Positions 18,372-27,055 of a DNA stretch of 64,000 nt are shown here, one piece after another (the first letter of the stretch is position 1; every line of letters starts with the position of its first letter). Position numbers and translations under genes: made by a program. Source of the stretch: Robiginitalea marina (GTDB lineage: Bacteria > Bacteroidota > Bacteroidia > Flavobacteriales > Flavobacteriaceae); contig NZ_JAMXIB010000004.1 of assembly GCF_024006985.1 (NCBI RefSeq), positions 62,001 to 126,000 on the forward strand. The letters are read 5' to 3'. The notes beneath the pieces were generated by a model that saw only the letters and a program-made list of their open reading frames with translations, was not told the DNA's origin and searched no databases.

Positions 18372-19136
18372 GTGGAAATTGCACTAGTCCAGACATCGCT
18401 CGCCTGGGAAGACCCGGAGGCAAACCGCCTGCATTTCTCACGCCTGCTAGATCCCGAAACCGGCAGGGCTGACCTGATCGTATTGCCTGAAATGTTCACT
18501 ACCGGATTTACCATGAGCCCCCAAAACATCCCTCCGGGCGAGGAGGCGCGTTCCCTCGACTGGATGCGGGAAACGGCCGCCAGGACGCGGGCAGCGGTTA
18601 CGGGGAGCCTCGTGGCCCGGGAAGGGGGGAAATATTACAACCGCCTGTTTTTTGTGGAACCCGGGGGGGCATATGAAACCTATGACAAGCGCCATACCTT
18701 TACCCTGGCCGGGGAAGACCAGGTGTATGAGCGCGGGCGCACGCGTAAGCTCATCCATTTCAGGGGGTTTACCATTTGCCCGCTGATTTGCTACGACCTC
18801 AGGTTCCCTGTTTGGTCCAGGAATACGGAAGATTACGACCTGTTGCTGTACGTGGCTAACTGGCCTGCCCCCCGGATCGCTGCCTGGGATGCCCTCCTCA
18901 AAGCCAGGGCCATTGAGAACATGGCCTATGTCGCAGGGGTTAACCGAACAGGCACCGACCCCAACGCGCATCGCTATCCTGGTCATAGCGCCGTCTTTGA
19001 TGCTCTGGGAACCCGCCTGGCCTATTCTGAGCAAGAGGAGGTTTTGCATGTAACGCTCTCCCTGGAACACCTCTCGGAAACCCGGAAATCCCTCCGCTTC
19101 CTGCAAGACCAGGACCGCTTTACTCTTGAATCGTAA
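18372..19136 (+). CDS. Nitrilase-superfamily amidase (omega-amidase type)
   Basis: 254 aa carbon-nitrogen hydrolase with the full catalytic triad: Glu in LPEMFTTGF, Lys in YDKRHTF and Cys in LICYDLRFPVW. Length and the DLRFPVWSRN segment fit the YafV/Nit2-like omega-amidases, which hydrolyse alpha-ketoglutaramate or alpha-ketosuccinamate and so repair metabolites from transamination. The start is probably GTG at 18372 (reading MEIALVQTS); a TTG two codons earlier is the alternative. No ATG is available at the right place. The 3' end overlaps the convergent Ig-like lipoprotein gene by 17 bases. Confidence 0.9.
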   Translation: MEIALVQTSLAWEDPEANRLHFSRLLDPETGRADLIVLPEMFTTGFTMSPQNIPPGEEARSLDWMRETAARTRAAVTGSLVAREGGKYYNRLFFVEPGGAYETYDKRHTFTLAGEDQVYERGRTRKLIHFRGFTICPLICYDLRFPVWSRNTEDYDLLLYVANWPAPRIAAWDALLKARAIENMAYVAGVNRTGTDPNAHRYPGHSAVFDALGTRLAYSEQEEVLHVTLSLEHLSETRKSLRFLQDQDRFTLES

Positions 19137-20739
19137 AGGTTTCCACTTTTTCCCAATTGGCCCTCATGTCGATGGCCCCGGGGTAATAAATCACTTTTTC
19201 CGGCTGTATTTTTTCGAGGAAAGACCCGGTATCCCACTTCCCATTCCCGTTGCTGTCAAAGATGATCCGGATACGGTAATTCCCGGGCGGGAGGAAGGTG
19301 AATTCCACCTCCCCAAAAGATTCCAGGTAGTGCCGGCGTGCCAGGGTTTCCTTCTGGTCGATCAGTTCAACGATCATCGGAAAACTGGGCTTTCCCTGTA
19401 ATACCAGGCGCAGGGTGCCGTAATCTGCGGGGCTGCCGGTGATCCAGCGGGCCACCAGGGTATCATGGGTGTCTCCGAAGAAGTCGGTAAAAGCCCCGGG
19501 AAAGGCCTGGAAGGAATAGGTCTTGTTAGGCTCCTTTTCGAAGTCGAGCACCACCCGGTTCATGGCCGTATCCAACCGGATGCCGGGGCGGATGGCGGCG
19601 CTGTCCTGGTCCATCATGCTGATCTTCGCAGTGTCGACGGAACGCAGGGGCAGGGTAGCCATCAGGAAGACCGTGTCGGCGAAATTCAGGCTCCTTTGTG
19701 GCTCCCACGACAATCGCAGGGAATCCCGGGCCAGTTTCAGGGGTTTAACCGAAAAGGTGTCAATCCGGCTTTCCGGGTGCGGGCCCCTCAGGGTAAACAC
19801 CAGTGAATCGACAGAAAACGGGGTGATCCACAGGTTAAGGCTGTCCTTCCCGGGCTGCGGGGCAAGCAGGGTTTTCACGCTGTCGGGCAGGGGGGTCAGC
19901 AGGGAGATTTCCGGGGGTATTTCCCCGTTGTACCCAAAGACGATCTTGTTGGCGGCGGCAAATGAAGGGGGCAGCACGCCGTAGTCGGGAATTTCCCTGA
20001 ATAGCCGCAACAGGTAGACAGAATCGGTGGGCAGCACGACGGTCTGTTCCACAAAACCGATTTTGTCGGTTTTCTGGTCAAAGGTGTTGTTCTTCCCGGC
20101 ATCCTTTAGCGCGAGCAGCCGATAGGCCCCGGCCTTCAGGTTTTGGAGCCGGAAGGTAACCGCGCTGTCGAGGGTATTGGTAATGTAGTAGGGCGGTTGC
20201 CGGTATACCAGGGAATCGGTATAGGCGGAGTCGGCCTGGTAGAGCATTACGCTTACAAAGGGATCTGCCCTCCGGCCGAAGGCGTCGGCCACTGCCCCTT
20301 CCAGGAAAAGCGAATCGATATAATCCCCGGTGGAAAAAACATAGGTGAGGAAGTTGTAGGGATTCCCCTCATTGTTGTCCACCACGCTTTGTCCGAAATT
20401 CAGGGTGTAGGTGGTATTCTCAAGGAGGGTGTCCTTCAGGATGATTTCCACATACTTGCTCGCCCCGCCCATAGGACTGATTTCCGGTTGGTTCCTGAGC
20501 GGGGGGGAAACGATGAGCTGGTTCTGCACATCCTGCAGGCGGATGTATTCATCGAAATAAAGCCTGATTTTATTCGTGGCAAACCCGGTAGTGTTGTTTG
20601 GGGGCTCGGCCCTGACCAACACCGGGGGCGTCTCGTCCTTCGGCCCCCCGCCCGGGCTCCCCCTCCGCCCGCAATGGCTCAGTGCCACAAGGGCACAGAG
20701 GGCAAAAACAAGGGCCAGGGCCCGGCGGAAGTAATCCAT
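19120..20739 (-). CDS. Ig-like (Big_5-type) domain lipoprotein
   Basis: 539 aa. Signal peptide with lipobox (ALSHC) gives a probable envelope lipoprotein. Residues about 38-140 form a bacterial Ig-like domain: DETPPVLVRAEPPNNTTGF, then IRLYFDEYIRL and YTLNFGQSVVDNNEGN. The C-terminus carries NYRIRIIFDSNGNGKWDTG, a calcium-loop-like motif often seen at the end of these proteins. The protein family is common in Bacteroidetes; the role is unknown. It lies 40 bases downstream of comF on the same strand. Confidence 0.82.
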   Translation of the reverse strand: MDYFRRALALVFALCALVALSHCGRRGSPGGGPKDETPPVLVRAEPPNNTTGFATNKIRLYFDEYIRLQDVQNQLIVSPPLRNQPEISPMGGASKYVEIILKDTLLENTTYTLNFGQSVVDNNEGNPYNFLTYVFSTGDYIDSLFLEGAVADAFGRRADPFVSVMLYQADSAYTDSLVYRQPPYYITNTLDSAVTFRLQNLKAGAYRLLALKDAGKNNTFDQKTDKIGFVEQTVVLPTDSVYLLRLFREIPDYGVLPPSFAAANKIVFGYNGEIPPEISLLTPLPDSVKTLLAPQPGKDSLNLWITPFSVDSLVFTLRGPHPESRIDTFSVKPLKLARDSLRLSWEPQRSLNFADTVFLMATLPLRSVDTAKISMMDQDSAAIRPGIRLDTAMNRVVLDFEKEPNKTYSFQAFPGAFTDFFGDTHDTLVARWITGSPADYGTLRLVLQGKPSFPMIVELIDQKETLARRHYLESFGEVEFTFLPPGNYRIRIIFDSNGNGKWDTGSFLEKIQPEKVIYYPGAIDMRANWEKVETFTIQE

Positions 20740-20779
20740 AATCCAATCATTGTACTCCGACGCAAAGAAACGACTAATT

Positions 20780-21499
20780 TTATGAAGTTGGCAACCTGGG
20801 CACGCAGGCCAGGGCCGCAATATGGATCCGGAGGTCGCCCACAGATTCGTTCAGGGCCTGGCAGCAGGCCTCCAGGGTTGCCCCCGTCGTGATGACGTCG
20901 TCTACCAGTAAAATTGACCTGCCTTCCAGTCGCCCGGGGTGGGGAACGCGGAAAACCCCGGAGGTCCCCTGCCAGCGCAGCCAGCGGTTCCTCCGGGTCT
21001 GGGTGGAAGTGGAACGGACCCTGGTAAGGAGGTCTTCTGAAAAGGCGGCCCCAAGCGACAGGGCGACCTCCCTGCCGAAGCGGCTGCATTGGTTGTATCC
21101 GCGGCGCCGCTTCCTGGATGGGTGCAGGGGCACGGGCAGCACGAGGTCGATGCCCTTAAGCCCCGGGTCCTTGCGGAGGCAACAGGCGTACCACCGGCCC
21201 AGGCTGGCCCCGATGCGTTCCTGCCCCCGGTATTTCAGCGCGTGAATGAGTCGTTGTACCATCCCTCCTTCGCGATAAAGGAGGAATGCAGCCGCCTTGG
21301 CCACCCGGGCACGGCCGTAAAACAGGCGGTCTACTGCGTTTTCGCGTTCAAAGTCAAATTCGGCAAGGGGTAATTCATTTCGACAAAATGCACATAGCAG
21401 TTGCTCTCCCCGATATAAAGGGGCATTACATCCAAAACAAAGTTCTGGGACCATATAGGTGTTTAGATCATTTAGTACTTTTGAGAGCTTTCTAACCAT
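20780..21499 (-). CDS. comF: ComF family phosphoribosyltransferase-like protein
   Basis: 239 aa. An N-terminal zinc finger (CFGCNAPLY ... CAFCRNEL) and the C-terminal phosphoribosyltransferase site ILLVDDVITTGATL are both present. ComF/GntX proteins take part in DNA uptake in competent bacteria, but are widespread in bacteria not known to be competent. The first start (21499) keeps an N-terminal helix before the zinc finger; an in-frame ATG at 21454 would begin five codons before its first Cys. The longer form leaves only 31 bases to the divergent coiled-coil gene, whose likely promoter lies inside the comF 5' end. Confidence 0.87.
   Translation of the reverse strand: MVRKLSKVLNDLNTYMVPELCFGCNAPLYRGEQLLCAFCRNELPLAEFDFERENAVDRLFYGRARVAKAAAFLLYREGGMVQRLIHALKYRGQERIGASLGRWYACCLRKDPGLKGIDLVLPVPLHPSRKRRRGYNQCSRFGREVALSLGAAFSEDLLTRVRSTSTQTRRNRWLRWQGTSGVFRVPHPGRLEGRSILLVDDVITTGATLEACCQALNESVGDLRIHIAALACVPRLPTS
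21476..21483 (+). promoter_or_regulatory. -7 box for the coiled-coil protein gene
   Basis: TACTTTTG matches TAnnTTTG, 47 bases before the ATG at 21531. It overlaps the 5' end of comF on the other strand if the longer comF start is used. Confidence 0.45.
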
Positions 21500-21530
21500 C
21501 TTTCAAACCCCTGCCAAGGCAGGCGCTTTA

Positions 21531-22427
21531 ATGAACCTCCAGGAGACCCCCTTGAAGAACCGGATCATCGTTACCACCCTGATCGCCGTGATCATAGGGA
21601 TCCTGATTGCCTTCTATTACCACTATGCTTCTTCCCGCCAGCAGATCCTTTACCTCGAGAAAGAGCGAACCCTGCTGATCAGGGACCTTACCCTGATGAA
21701 AACCGAAGTGGACCGCCTCCTGGCCATGAGCGAGGTTAGCGAGATCGATCTGCAGGAAAGCCGCAGCCGGGTGGACCAATTGCTGGATTCCGTGGGAAGG
21801 CTAAACTTCAATATCAACAGGTTGCGGCAGTACCGAAAAGAGCTGCGGGTGATGGAAGCCCGGTACGACAGCATCAAAGGTAGCAATGCCTTGCTGCAAT
21901 TTGCCAACAGGGATCTGGCGCAGAAATACGAACAGACCCAGGCCATGCTCGATGACCTGCGCGGGCGCACCAATTCCCTGGCGGAGGCCGAGGCCCTGCT
22001 GCGCCAAAAGAACCGGGAGCTCAGCCTGGAACTCAGGCGAAAGAGCTACCTGAGCCTGGAAAACCCACTGGGTGACGGGTTCCGCATCCGCGGCGACCGC
22101 CCGCTGAAAACCAACAAGGCCTCCACCATCGAAAAGCTGCGCGGCTGCGTAACGGTGAGCGGGAACCCCAACGCCACCATGGAGGAGAAAGTATTGTACC
22201 TCCAGTTTCTGGGCCCCAACATGGGGGTAATCGAGGACAATGCGAGTATCGTTTCGGTGAATGGGAATATTTACAGCAAGAAGCTGGAACTCATCTTTAC
22301 CGGGGAGGAAATGAATGTCTGTGACTTTATCACCGTCCCGGAAGGATCGCTGCGGCCCGGTATCTATACCCTCAATGTGTTCGAGGATGAAAAATTGCTT
22401 TCTTCCTCCGAATTTCAATTGAAATAG
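21531..22427 (+). CDS. Membrane-anchored coiled-coil protein of unknown function
   Basis: 298 aa. One N-terminal transmembrane segment (IIVTTLIAVIIGILIAFYY, residues about 11-31), then a long coiled coil to about residue 185 with many Leu/Glu/Arg heptads, then a beta-rich C-terminal domain containing KLRGCVTVSGNPNATMEEKV and ending SSSEFQLK. The coiled coil should project into the periplasm. I do not recognise a named family; similar flavobacterial proteins are annotated as hypothetical. The layout (membrane anchor, rod, small head) would suit an envelope scaffold. Start chosen at the ATG just before the transmembrane helix. Confidence 0.75.
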   Translation: MNLQETPLKNRIIVTTLIAVIIGILIAFYYHYASSRQQILYLEKERTLLIRDLTLMKTEVDRLLAMSEVSEIDLQESRSRVDQLLDSVGRLNFNINRLRQYRKELRVMEARYDSIKGSNALLQFANRDLAQKYEQTQAMLDDLRGRTNSLAEAEALLRQKNRELSLELRRKSYLSLENPLGDGFRIRGDRPLKTNKASTIEKLRGCVTVSGNPNATMEEKVLYLQFLGPNMGVIEDNASIVSVNGNIYSKKLELIFTGEEMNVCDFITVPEGSLRPGIYTLNVFEDEKLLSSSEFQLK

Positions 22428-22452
22428 CCCCCCTATTTTTTGCCCAATAGCC

Positions 22453-22460
22453 TATTTTTG
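22453..22460 (+). promoter_or_regulatory. -7 box for glyS
   Basis: TATTTTTG only 4 bases before the ATG, predicting a leaderless or nearly leaderless glyS mRNA. The surrounding 18 bases (22443-22460) match the bioB promoter element at 49454-49471 in 17 of 18 positions. Confidence 0.55.
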
Positions 22461-22464
22461 CCCC

Positions 22465-24015
22465 ATGGCAAATACAGAAGACCATTTCAGGAACGTGATT
22501 TCCCATGCCAAGGAGTATGGGTACGTGGTGCAGTCCAGCGAGATCTATGACGGCCTGAGCGCGGTATACGACTACGCCCAGAACGGGGCGGAACTCAAAA
22601 GGAACATCCGGGAATACTGGTGGCAGGCCATGGTGCAGCTGCACGAGAATATCGTGGGGATCGACGCCGCCATCTTCATGCATCCCACCACATGGAAGGC
22701 ATCCGGGCACGTGGACGCTTTCAACGACCCCCTGATCGACAATAAGGATTCCAAAAAGCGCTATCGGGCCGACGTGCTGATCGAAGACCACGTGGCCAAA
22801 ATAGAGGCGAAGGTCGAGAAGGAAGTGGCTAAGGCCGCCAGGCGGTTTGGGGAGGCCTTTGACCGGGAACAGTTCGTTTCCACCAACCCCAGGGTGCTGG
22901 GGTACCTCGAGGAATCGCAGCGGATCCTCAGGCGCATGGCGCGTTCCCTGGAGAAGGAAGACCTGGCTGATGTAAAGGCCCTTATCGAGGAACTGGGGAT
23001 TACCTGCCCGGTTTCCGGGTCCAGGAACTGGACGGAAGTAAAGCAGTTCAACCTGATGTTCGGCACCCGCCTTGGGGCCACGGCAGAATCTTCTATGGAA
23101 CTCTACCTGCGTCCGGAAACGGCCCAGGGGATCTTTGTCAATTTCCTCAACGTACAGAAATCGGGGCGGATGAAAATCCCGTTCGGCATCGCCCAGGTGG
23201 GCAAAGCCTTTCGGAACGAGATCGTCGCGCGGCAATTTATCTTCCGCATGCGGGAGTTCGAGCAGATGGAAATGCAATTCTTTATCCGGCCCGGGGAGCA
23301 GAAAAAATGGTACGAATACTGGAAGGAAGCCCGGATGAAGTGGCACCTTTCCCTGGGCATGGGCGCCGGGCAGTACCGCTTCCACGACCATGAAAAACTG
23401 GCCCACTACGCCGATGCGGCTGCCGACATCGAGTTCCGCTTCCCCTTTGGATTCAAGGAGCTGGAAGGCATCCATTCCCGCACCGATTTTGACCTTTCCA
23501 ACCATGAGAAATACTCCGGGAAAAAACTGCAGTATTTCGACCCTGATTTGAACGAACATTACGTGCCTTACGTGGTGGAGACCTCCATTGGCCTCGACCG
23601 GATGTTCCTGGCAGTATTCTCCCATGCCCTGCAGGAGGAAACCCTGGAGGACGGGTCCACCCGCACCGTGCTGCGGATCCCTGCCGTGCTGGCGCCTGTC
23701 AAGGCTGCCATTTTGCCCCTTGTCAAAAAGGACGGGTTGCCTGAGCTGGCCCATGAAATCTTCTCGGAACTCAAGTGGGAGTTCAATGTGCAATACGACG
23801 AAAAGGATGCCGTCGGCAGGCGGTACCGCAGGCAGGATGCCGCAGGGACCCCCTTCTGCATCACCGTGGACCACCAGTCGCTGGAAGACCGCACGGTGAC
23901 CCTGCGGTCCCGGGATTCCATGGAACAGCAGCGGGTACCCATCGCCGACCTGACAGCCTCAATCCACCGGGAGGTGGCCCCAAAGCAGTGGCTCAGGAAA
24001 ATGGAAACCCTTTAA
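22465..24015 (+). CDS. glyS: Glycyl-tRNA synthetase, single-chain type
   Basis: 516 aa class II aminoacyl-tRNA synthetase that charges tRNA-Gly. It is the alpha2 homodimer form, as in archaea, eukaryotes and Bacteroidetes, not the alpha2beta2 form. Class II motif 2 is seen at FRNEIVARQFIFRMREFEQM and motif 3 at ETSIGLDRMFLAVFSHA, followed by an anticodon-binding domain starting about RIPAVLAPVKAAILPLV. A likely -7 promoter box lies directly before the start. Its last 4 bases overlap the convergent receptor gene. Confidence 0.97.
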   Translation: MANTEDHFRNVISHAKEYGYVVQSSEIYDGLSAVYDYAQNGAELKRNIREYWWQAMVQLHENIVGIDAAIFMHPTTWKASGHVDAFNDPLIDNKDSKKRYRADVLIEDHVAKIEAKVEKEVAKAARRFGEAFDREQFVSTNPRVLGYLEESQRILRRMARSLEKEDLADVKALIEELGITCPVSGSRNWTEVKQFNLMFGTRLGATAESSMELYLRPETAQGIFVNFLNVQKSGRMKIPFGIAQVGKAFRNEIVARQFIFRMREFEQMEMQFFIRPGEQKKWYEYWKEARMKWHLSLGMGAGQYRFHDHEKLAHYADAAADIEFRFPFGFKELEGIHSRTDFDLSNHEKYSGKKLQYFDPDLNEHYVPYVVETSIGLDRMFLAVFSHALQEETLEDGSTRTVLRIPAVLAPVKAAILPLVKKDGLPELAHEIFSELKWEFNVQYDEKDAVGRRYRRQDAAGTPFCITVDHQSLEDRTVTLRSRDSMEQQRVPIADLTASIHREVAPKQWLRKMETL

Positions 24016-26090
24016 AGGGCGTACAGCAGTAATATTCCCGCGTAGTAATTCCGGCCATTTCCCGGGTAGTAATACCTGGGTTCAGACCCCCCGAACCCAG
24101 TGGCGTTGATCAGCACCGAACTGGCGTACCGGGTGTCGAGCAGGTTGTTCAACCCGAATTCGATTCCCAGGTTCAGGCGTTCCCCCAAGGCCCTGCGGTA
24201 GCCGAATTGGGTGTTCAACAGGTGGTAGAGCTCGCTGTACAGCGAATTGCTATCGGTCAGCGGGATAGCGTCCACAAACTGGTAGTGGCTGTTCCAGTAC
24301 CACCCCTTCCGGGAACGGACCTGTAAGCCGCCGTACAGCTGGTGCCTGGGCACGCCGGTCAGGGCATTGCCAGAAAAGTCGGAGTCACCGTCGATGAATT
24401 CCCTGAAGGAATGGTCGTTCAGGGTGTAGGAGAGGAAGGGCGACAGGCTGAAGTCGGAACGGGAGGGCAGCAGGTATTGCAGGCTCAATTCCACCCCGCG
24501 GTGCCTCGTTTTGCCTGCGTTTTGCCCGATAAACTGATCTTCCCCAACCCTTTGGGCCACCAGCAGGTCCCTGATTTCCATCTGGTACAGGGCAACCGTT
24601 CCCTGAAGGCGGTCCCCGAGCCAGGAGCCTTTTACCCCCACCTCATAATTCATTCCCTTTTCCTGCCCGATCTCGGGATTGATGATGCCATCGGGGTTCA
24701 GGGATTCTTCCAGGGAAGGGTTGCTGAACCCCCGGCTGACGTTTAGGTAAGCCCAGGAGTCCCCGTCGAAGGTATAGCGCAGGTCGAGGCTGGGGAGCCA
24801 CAGGGGGTCAAAGTTCCTGGAGGCACTCCGGTTCAGGTCCCCTTCCCGCCACAGGTCCCTGAAATCGTATTGGGTGCGGTTCAGGGTCAGCCCGGCTGCG
24901 GCCTGAAGCCGGGGGCCCACCTGCCATTGCAACTGGCTGAACAGGTAGAATTGCCTCCTGAACTCCTTGTTCCGACCGAGTTGGTCCCCGGGCAGGTTGC
25001 CCTGGCCGTCGTTCTCCTGGTAGCGGTTTTCATAAACGTCCCAGCGGTACTCATCGCGATAGAGCTCCACCCCAAGGGTTGCTTTCAACAGTTGCCTGCC
25101 CCCGGTGAGGTCCCCCGAAAAGACCGAACGCAGCCCATAGCCCAGGGTAAACTCGTCGAGGATGTTGAATGGCCGGGGTTCAAAGTGGTCGAGGTAGGAA
25201 ATGAACACGCTGCTGGTATTCTGAAAACCCGGGGCCAGGTCTATCCGGTCCGAAAGCCCGACGAGGGTGTATTGGTTCGCCTCGAAACCTTTGGCGGCCT
25301 TCCAGTTGGCGGCAGCCTGCCTGGGATTCGTCTCAAAATCCGTAAGGCCAAGGGAACTCGGGATTTCGGCGGTATAGTCGATGTAATTGGCCAGCAGGGT
25401 AAACTCGTGCGATTGCCCTGCTTCTAAGCCCACGTTAAGCAAGAATCCGTCGCGGTCAAAGGCATTGTTTTCCCGGTAGCCCTGGGTGGTCATCCGGTTG
25501 TACCGCACTTCCGCGCTTACCTTTCCATCCTTATGGGTGGCGCTCAGGTTTGCCTTCAACAGGCCGTAAGAGCCAAAACGGGTTTGACTCCTCAGCAGGG
25601 TCCCTTCCTCCTGTCCGGGGTCGGACCGGAGCAGGAGCGCCCCACCCAGGGCAGCCCCATAAGCTCCTGATTTTGGACCCTTTACCACCCTGATGCTGTT
25701 CAGGTTTTCGAGGTCGAAGGCTTCCAGGGTGGAGAACCCGGTGCCATTGGTCACCGGGATGTCGTTGTAATACATCCGAAGCTTGTCGGTGCCGAATGGG
25801 GTACGGGCACCCACCCCCCGGATGGTGATGCGGTTGGTATTCAGGGCCCCGGAAAGGAAATACACCCCGGGCACCTGGTTGAGGGTACCTGCAAAATCGG
25901 TGGGCGCCTGGGTCCTGATGGCCTGCTCGGTGAGCAGGTCGGAGGCGACAAGGCCCAGGGGGGAGTCAGCCACCCGGTCAGGGCCGATAACCACTTCATC
26001 CAGGTAAGTCACGGAGTCCCTTGGGATGTTTTGGGAAAAGGCAGGGGCCAGGCCTGTCAAAACGAACAAAAACAAAAGGGCTCTTCTCAT
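24012..26090 (-). CDS. TonB-dependent receptor, iron/siderophore type
   Basis: 692 aa. Signal peptide (RRALLFLFVLTGLAPAFSQ), then a plug with IRTQAPTDFAGTLNQVPGVY, RITIRGVGARTPFGTDKLRM and NLNSIRVVKGPKSGAYGAAL, and a barrel ending YYAGILLLYAL. It has no carboxypeptidase-regulatory-like domain, unlike the three other receptors here, and its plug is like ferric-citrate/siderophore receptors. Uptake of an iron complex or cofactor is likely but not proven. The start at 26090 is set by the signal peptide, with a TACCTTTG box 18 bases upstream. Confidence 0.9.
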   Translation of the reverse strand: MRRALLFLFVLTGLAPAFSQNIPRDSVTYLDEVVIGPDRVADSPLGLVASDLLTEQAIRTQAPTDFAGTLNQVPGVYFLSGALNTNRITIRGVGARTPFGTDKLRMYYNDIPVTNGTGFSTLEAFDLENLNSIRVVKGPKSGAYGAALGGALLLRSDPGQEEGTLLRSQTRFGSYGLLKANLSATHKDGKVSAEVRYNRMTTQGYRENNAFDRDGFLLNVGLEAGQSHEFTLLANYIDYTAEIPSSLGLTDFETNPRQAAANWKAAKGFEANQYTLVGLSDRIDLAPGFQNTSSVFISYLDHFEPRPFNILDEFTLGYGLRSVFSGDLTGGRQLLKATLGVELYRDEYRWDVYENRYQENDGQGNLPGDQLGRNKEFRRQFYLFSQLQWQVGPRLQAAAGLTLNRTQYDFRDLWREGDLNRSASRNFDPLWLPSLDLRYTFDGDSWAYLNVSRGFSNPSLEESLNPDGIINPEIGQEKGMNYEVGVKGSWLGDRLQGTVALYQMEIRDLLVAQRVGEDQFIGQNAGKTRHRGVELSLQYLLPSRSDFSLSPFLSYTLNDHSFREFIDGDSDFSGNALTGVPRHQLYGGLQVRSRKGWYWNSHYQFVDAIPLTDSNSLYSELYHLLNTQFGYRRALGERLNLGIEFGLNNLLDTRYASSVLINATGFGGSEPRYYYPGNGRNYYAGILLLYAL

Positions 26091-26107
26091 TCGGTCAGCT
26101 TGGGCCC

Positions 26108-26115
26108 CAAAGGTA
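26108..26115 (-). promoter_or_regulatory. -7 box for the siderophore-type receptor
   Basis: Minus-strand TACCTTTG, 18 bases upstream of the receptor ATG. Confidence 0.5.
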
Positions 26116-26232
26116 CGCCGAAAAACCAAACCCCCCCGGGCCAGCCTCAGGTCCCCCTGGGTACCTGATGGCCGCATCCCGCCGGACCGTTGCGGATCCG
26201 CCTCCCGGTTTCCCCAGGTGGGAGCGAAACCC

Positions 26233-26240
26233 TATTTTTG
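26233..26240 (+). promoter_or_regulatory. -7 box for exonuclease III
   Basis: TATTTTTG, 15 bases before the TTG start of the exonuclease III gene. Confidence 0.5.
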
Positions 26241-26255
26241 CCAAAAAATTTCGGT

Positions 26256-27017
26256 TTGAGGATTGCATCGTACAACGTAAACGGCATAAGGGCAGCATTG
26301 CGCAAAGGCTTTTTGGAATGGCTGGGGCATACCGACCCCGACGTGATATGCCTGCAGGAGATCAAAGCCACTGAGGAGCAGCTGGACCTCTCCCTGTTCG
26401 AAAGGGCAGGGTATCCCTATCACTACTGGTTCCCGGCCGAAAAAAAAGGATATAGCGGGGTCGCCATCCTCAGCCGGCAGAAGCCCGATCACGTGGCGAT
26501 GGGCACTGGTATCGGTTACATGGACGTCGAGGGACGCAACCTGCGGGCAGATTTCCAGGGGGTATCGGTCATGAGCCTGTACATCCCCTCGGGGACGAAC
26601 ATCGAAAGGATCGACCACAAGCTCCGGTATATGGACGATTTCCGAAACTATATTGACCAGCTTAAGAAAGACCACCCGAACCTGGTGATCTGCGGGGATT
26701 ACAACATCTGCCACCGCGCCATCGACATCCACGACCCGGTTCGCAACCAGAACGTCTCCGGGTTCCTCCCGGTGGAGCGGGAATGGATCGGGGATTTTAT
26801 AGACAGCGGTTTCATTGACAGTTTCCGGCACTTTAACCAGGAACCCCACCAGTATACCTGGTGGACCTACAGGGCCGGGGCCCGCGCCCGGAACAAGGGG
26901 TGGCGCCTCGATTACGGCATGGTAGCCGCCCCCCTTGAAAAGCAACTGAAACGATCCGTTATCCTATCGGGGGCGGTCCACAGCGACCATTGCCCCATCC
27001 TCCTGGAATTGGAGTAA
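26256..27017 (+). CDS. xth: Exodeoxyribonuclease III (AP endonuclease)
   Basis: 253 aa enzyme that cuts DNA at abasic sites and trims 3' ends in base-excision repair. The family motifs are all there: RIASYNVNGIRAALRKGF, VICLQEIKA (metal-binding Glu), VICGDYNICHRAIDIHDP (Asp/Asn), NKGWRLDYGMV and SDHCPILLELE (Asp-His). The start is a TTG at 26256, because the conserved N-terminus begins exactly there, no ATG is nearby, and a -7 promoter box lies just upstream. The aldo/keto reductase gene follows after 38 bases. Confidence 0.95.
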   Translation: MRIASYNVNGIRAALRKGFLEWLGHTDPDVICLQEIKATEEQLDLSLFERAGYPYHYWFPAEKKGYSGVAILSRQKPDHVAMGTGIGYMDVEGRNLRADFQGVSVMSLYIPSGTNIERIDHKLRYMDDFRNYIDQLKKDHPNLVICGDYNICHRAIDIHDPVRNQNVSGFLPVEREWIGDFIDSGFIDSFRHFNQEPHQYTWWTYRAGARARNKGWRLDYGMVAAPLEKQLKRSVILSGAVHSDHCPILLELE

Positions 27018-27055
27018 CCCGACCATCAACGATCGCCGCTAAAAGATACCATCAC

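Noticed and set aside
22372-23874. 500-codon minus-strand frame opposite glyS
   Set aside because: glyS is certain on the other strand; the antisense translation has no recognisable motif.
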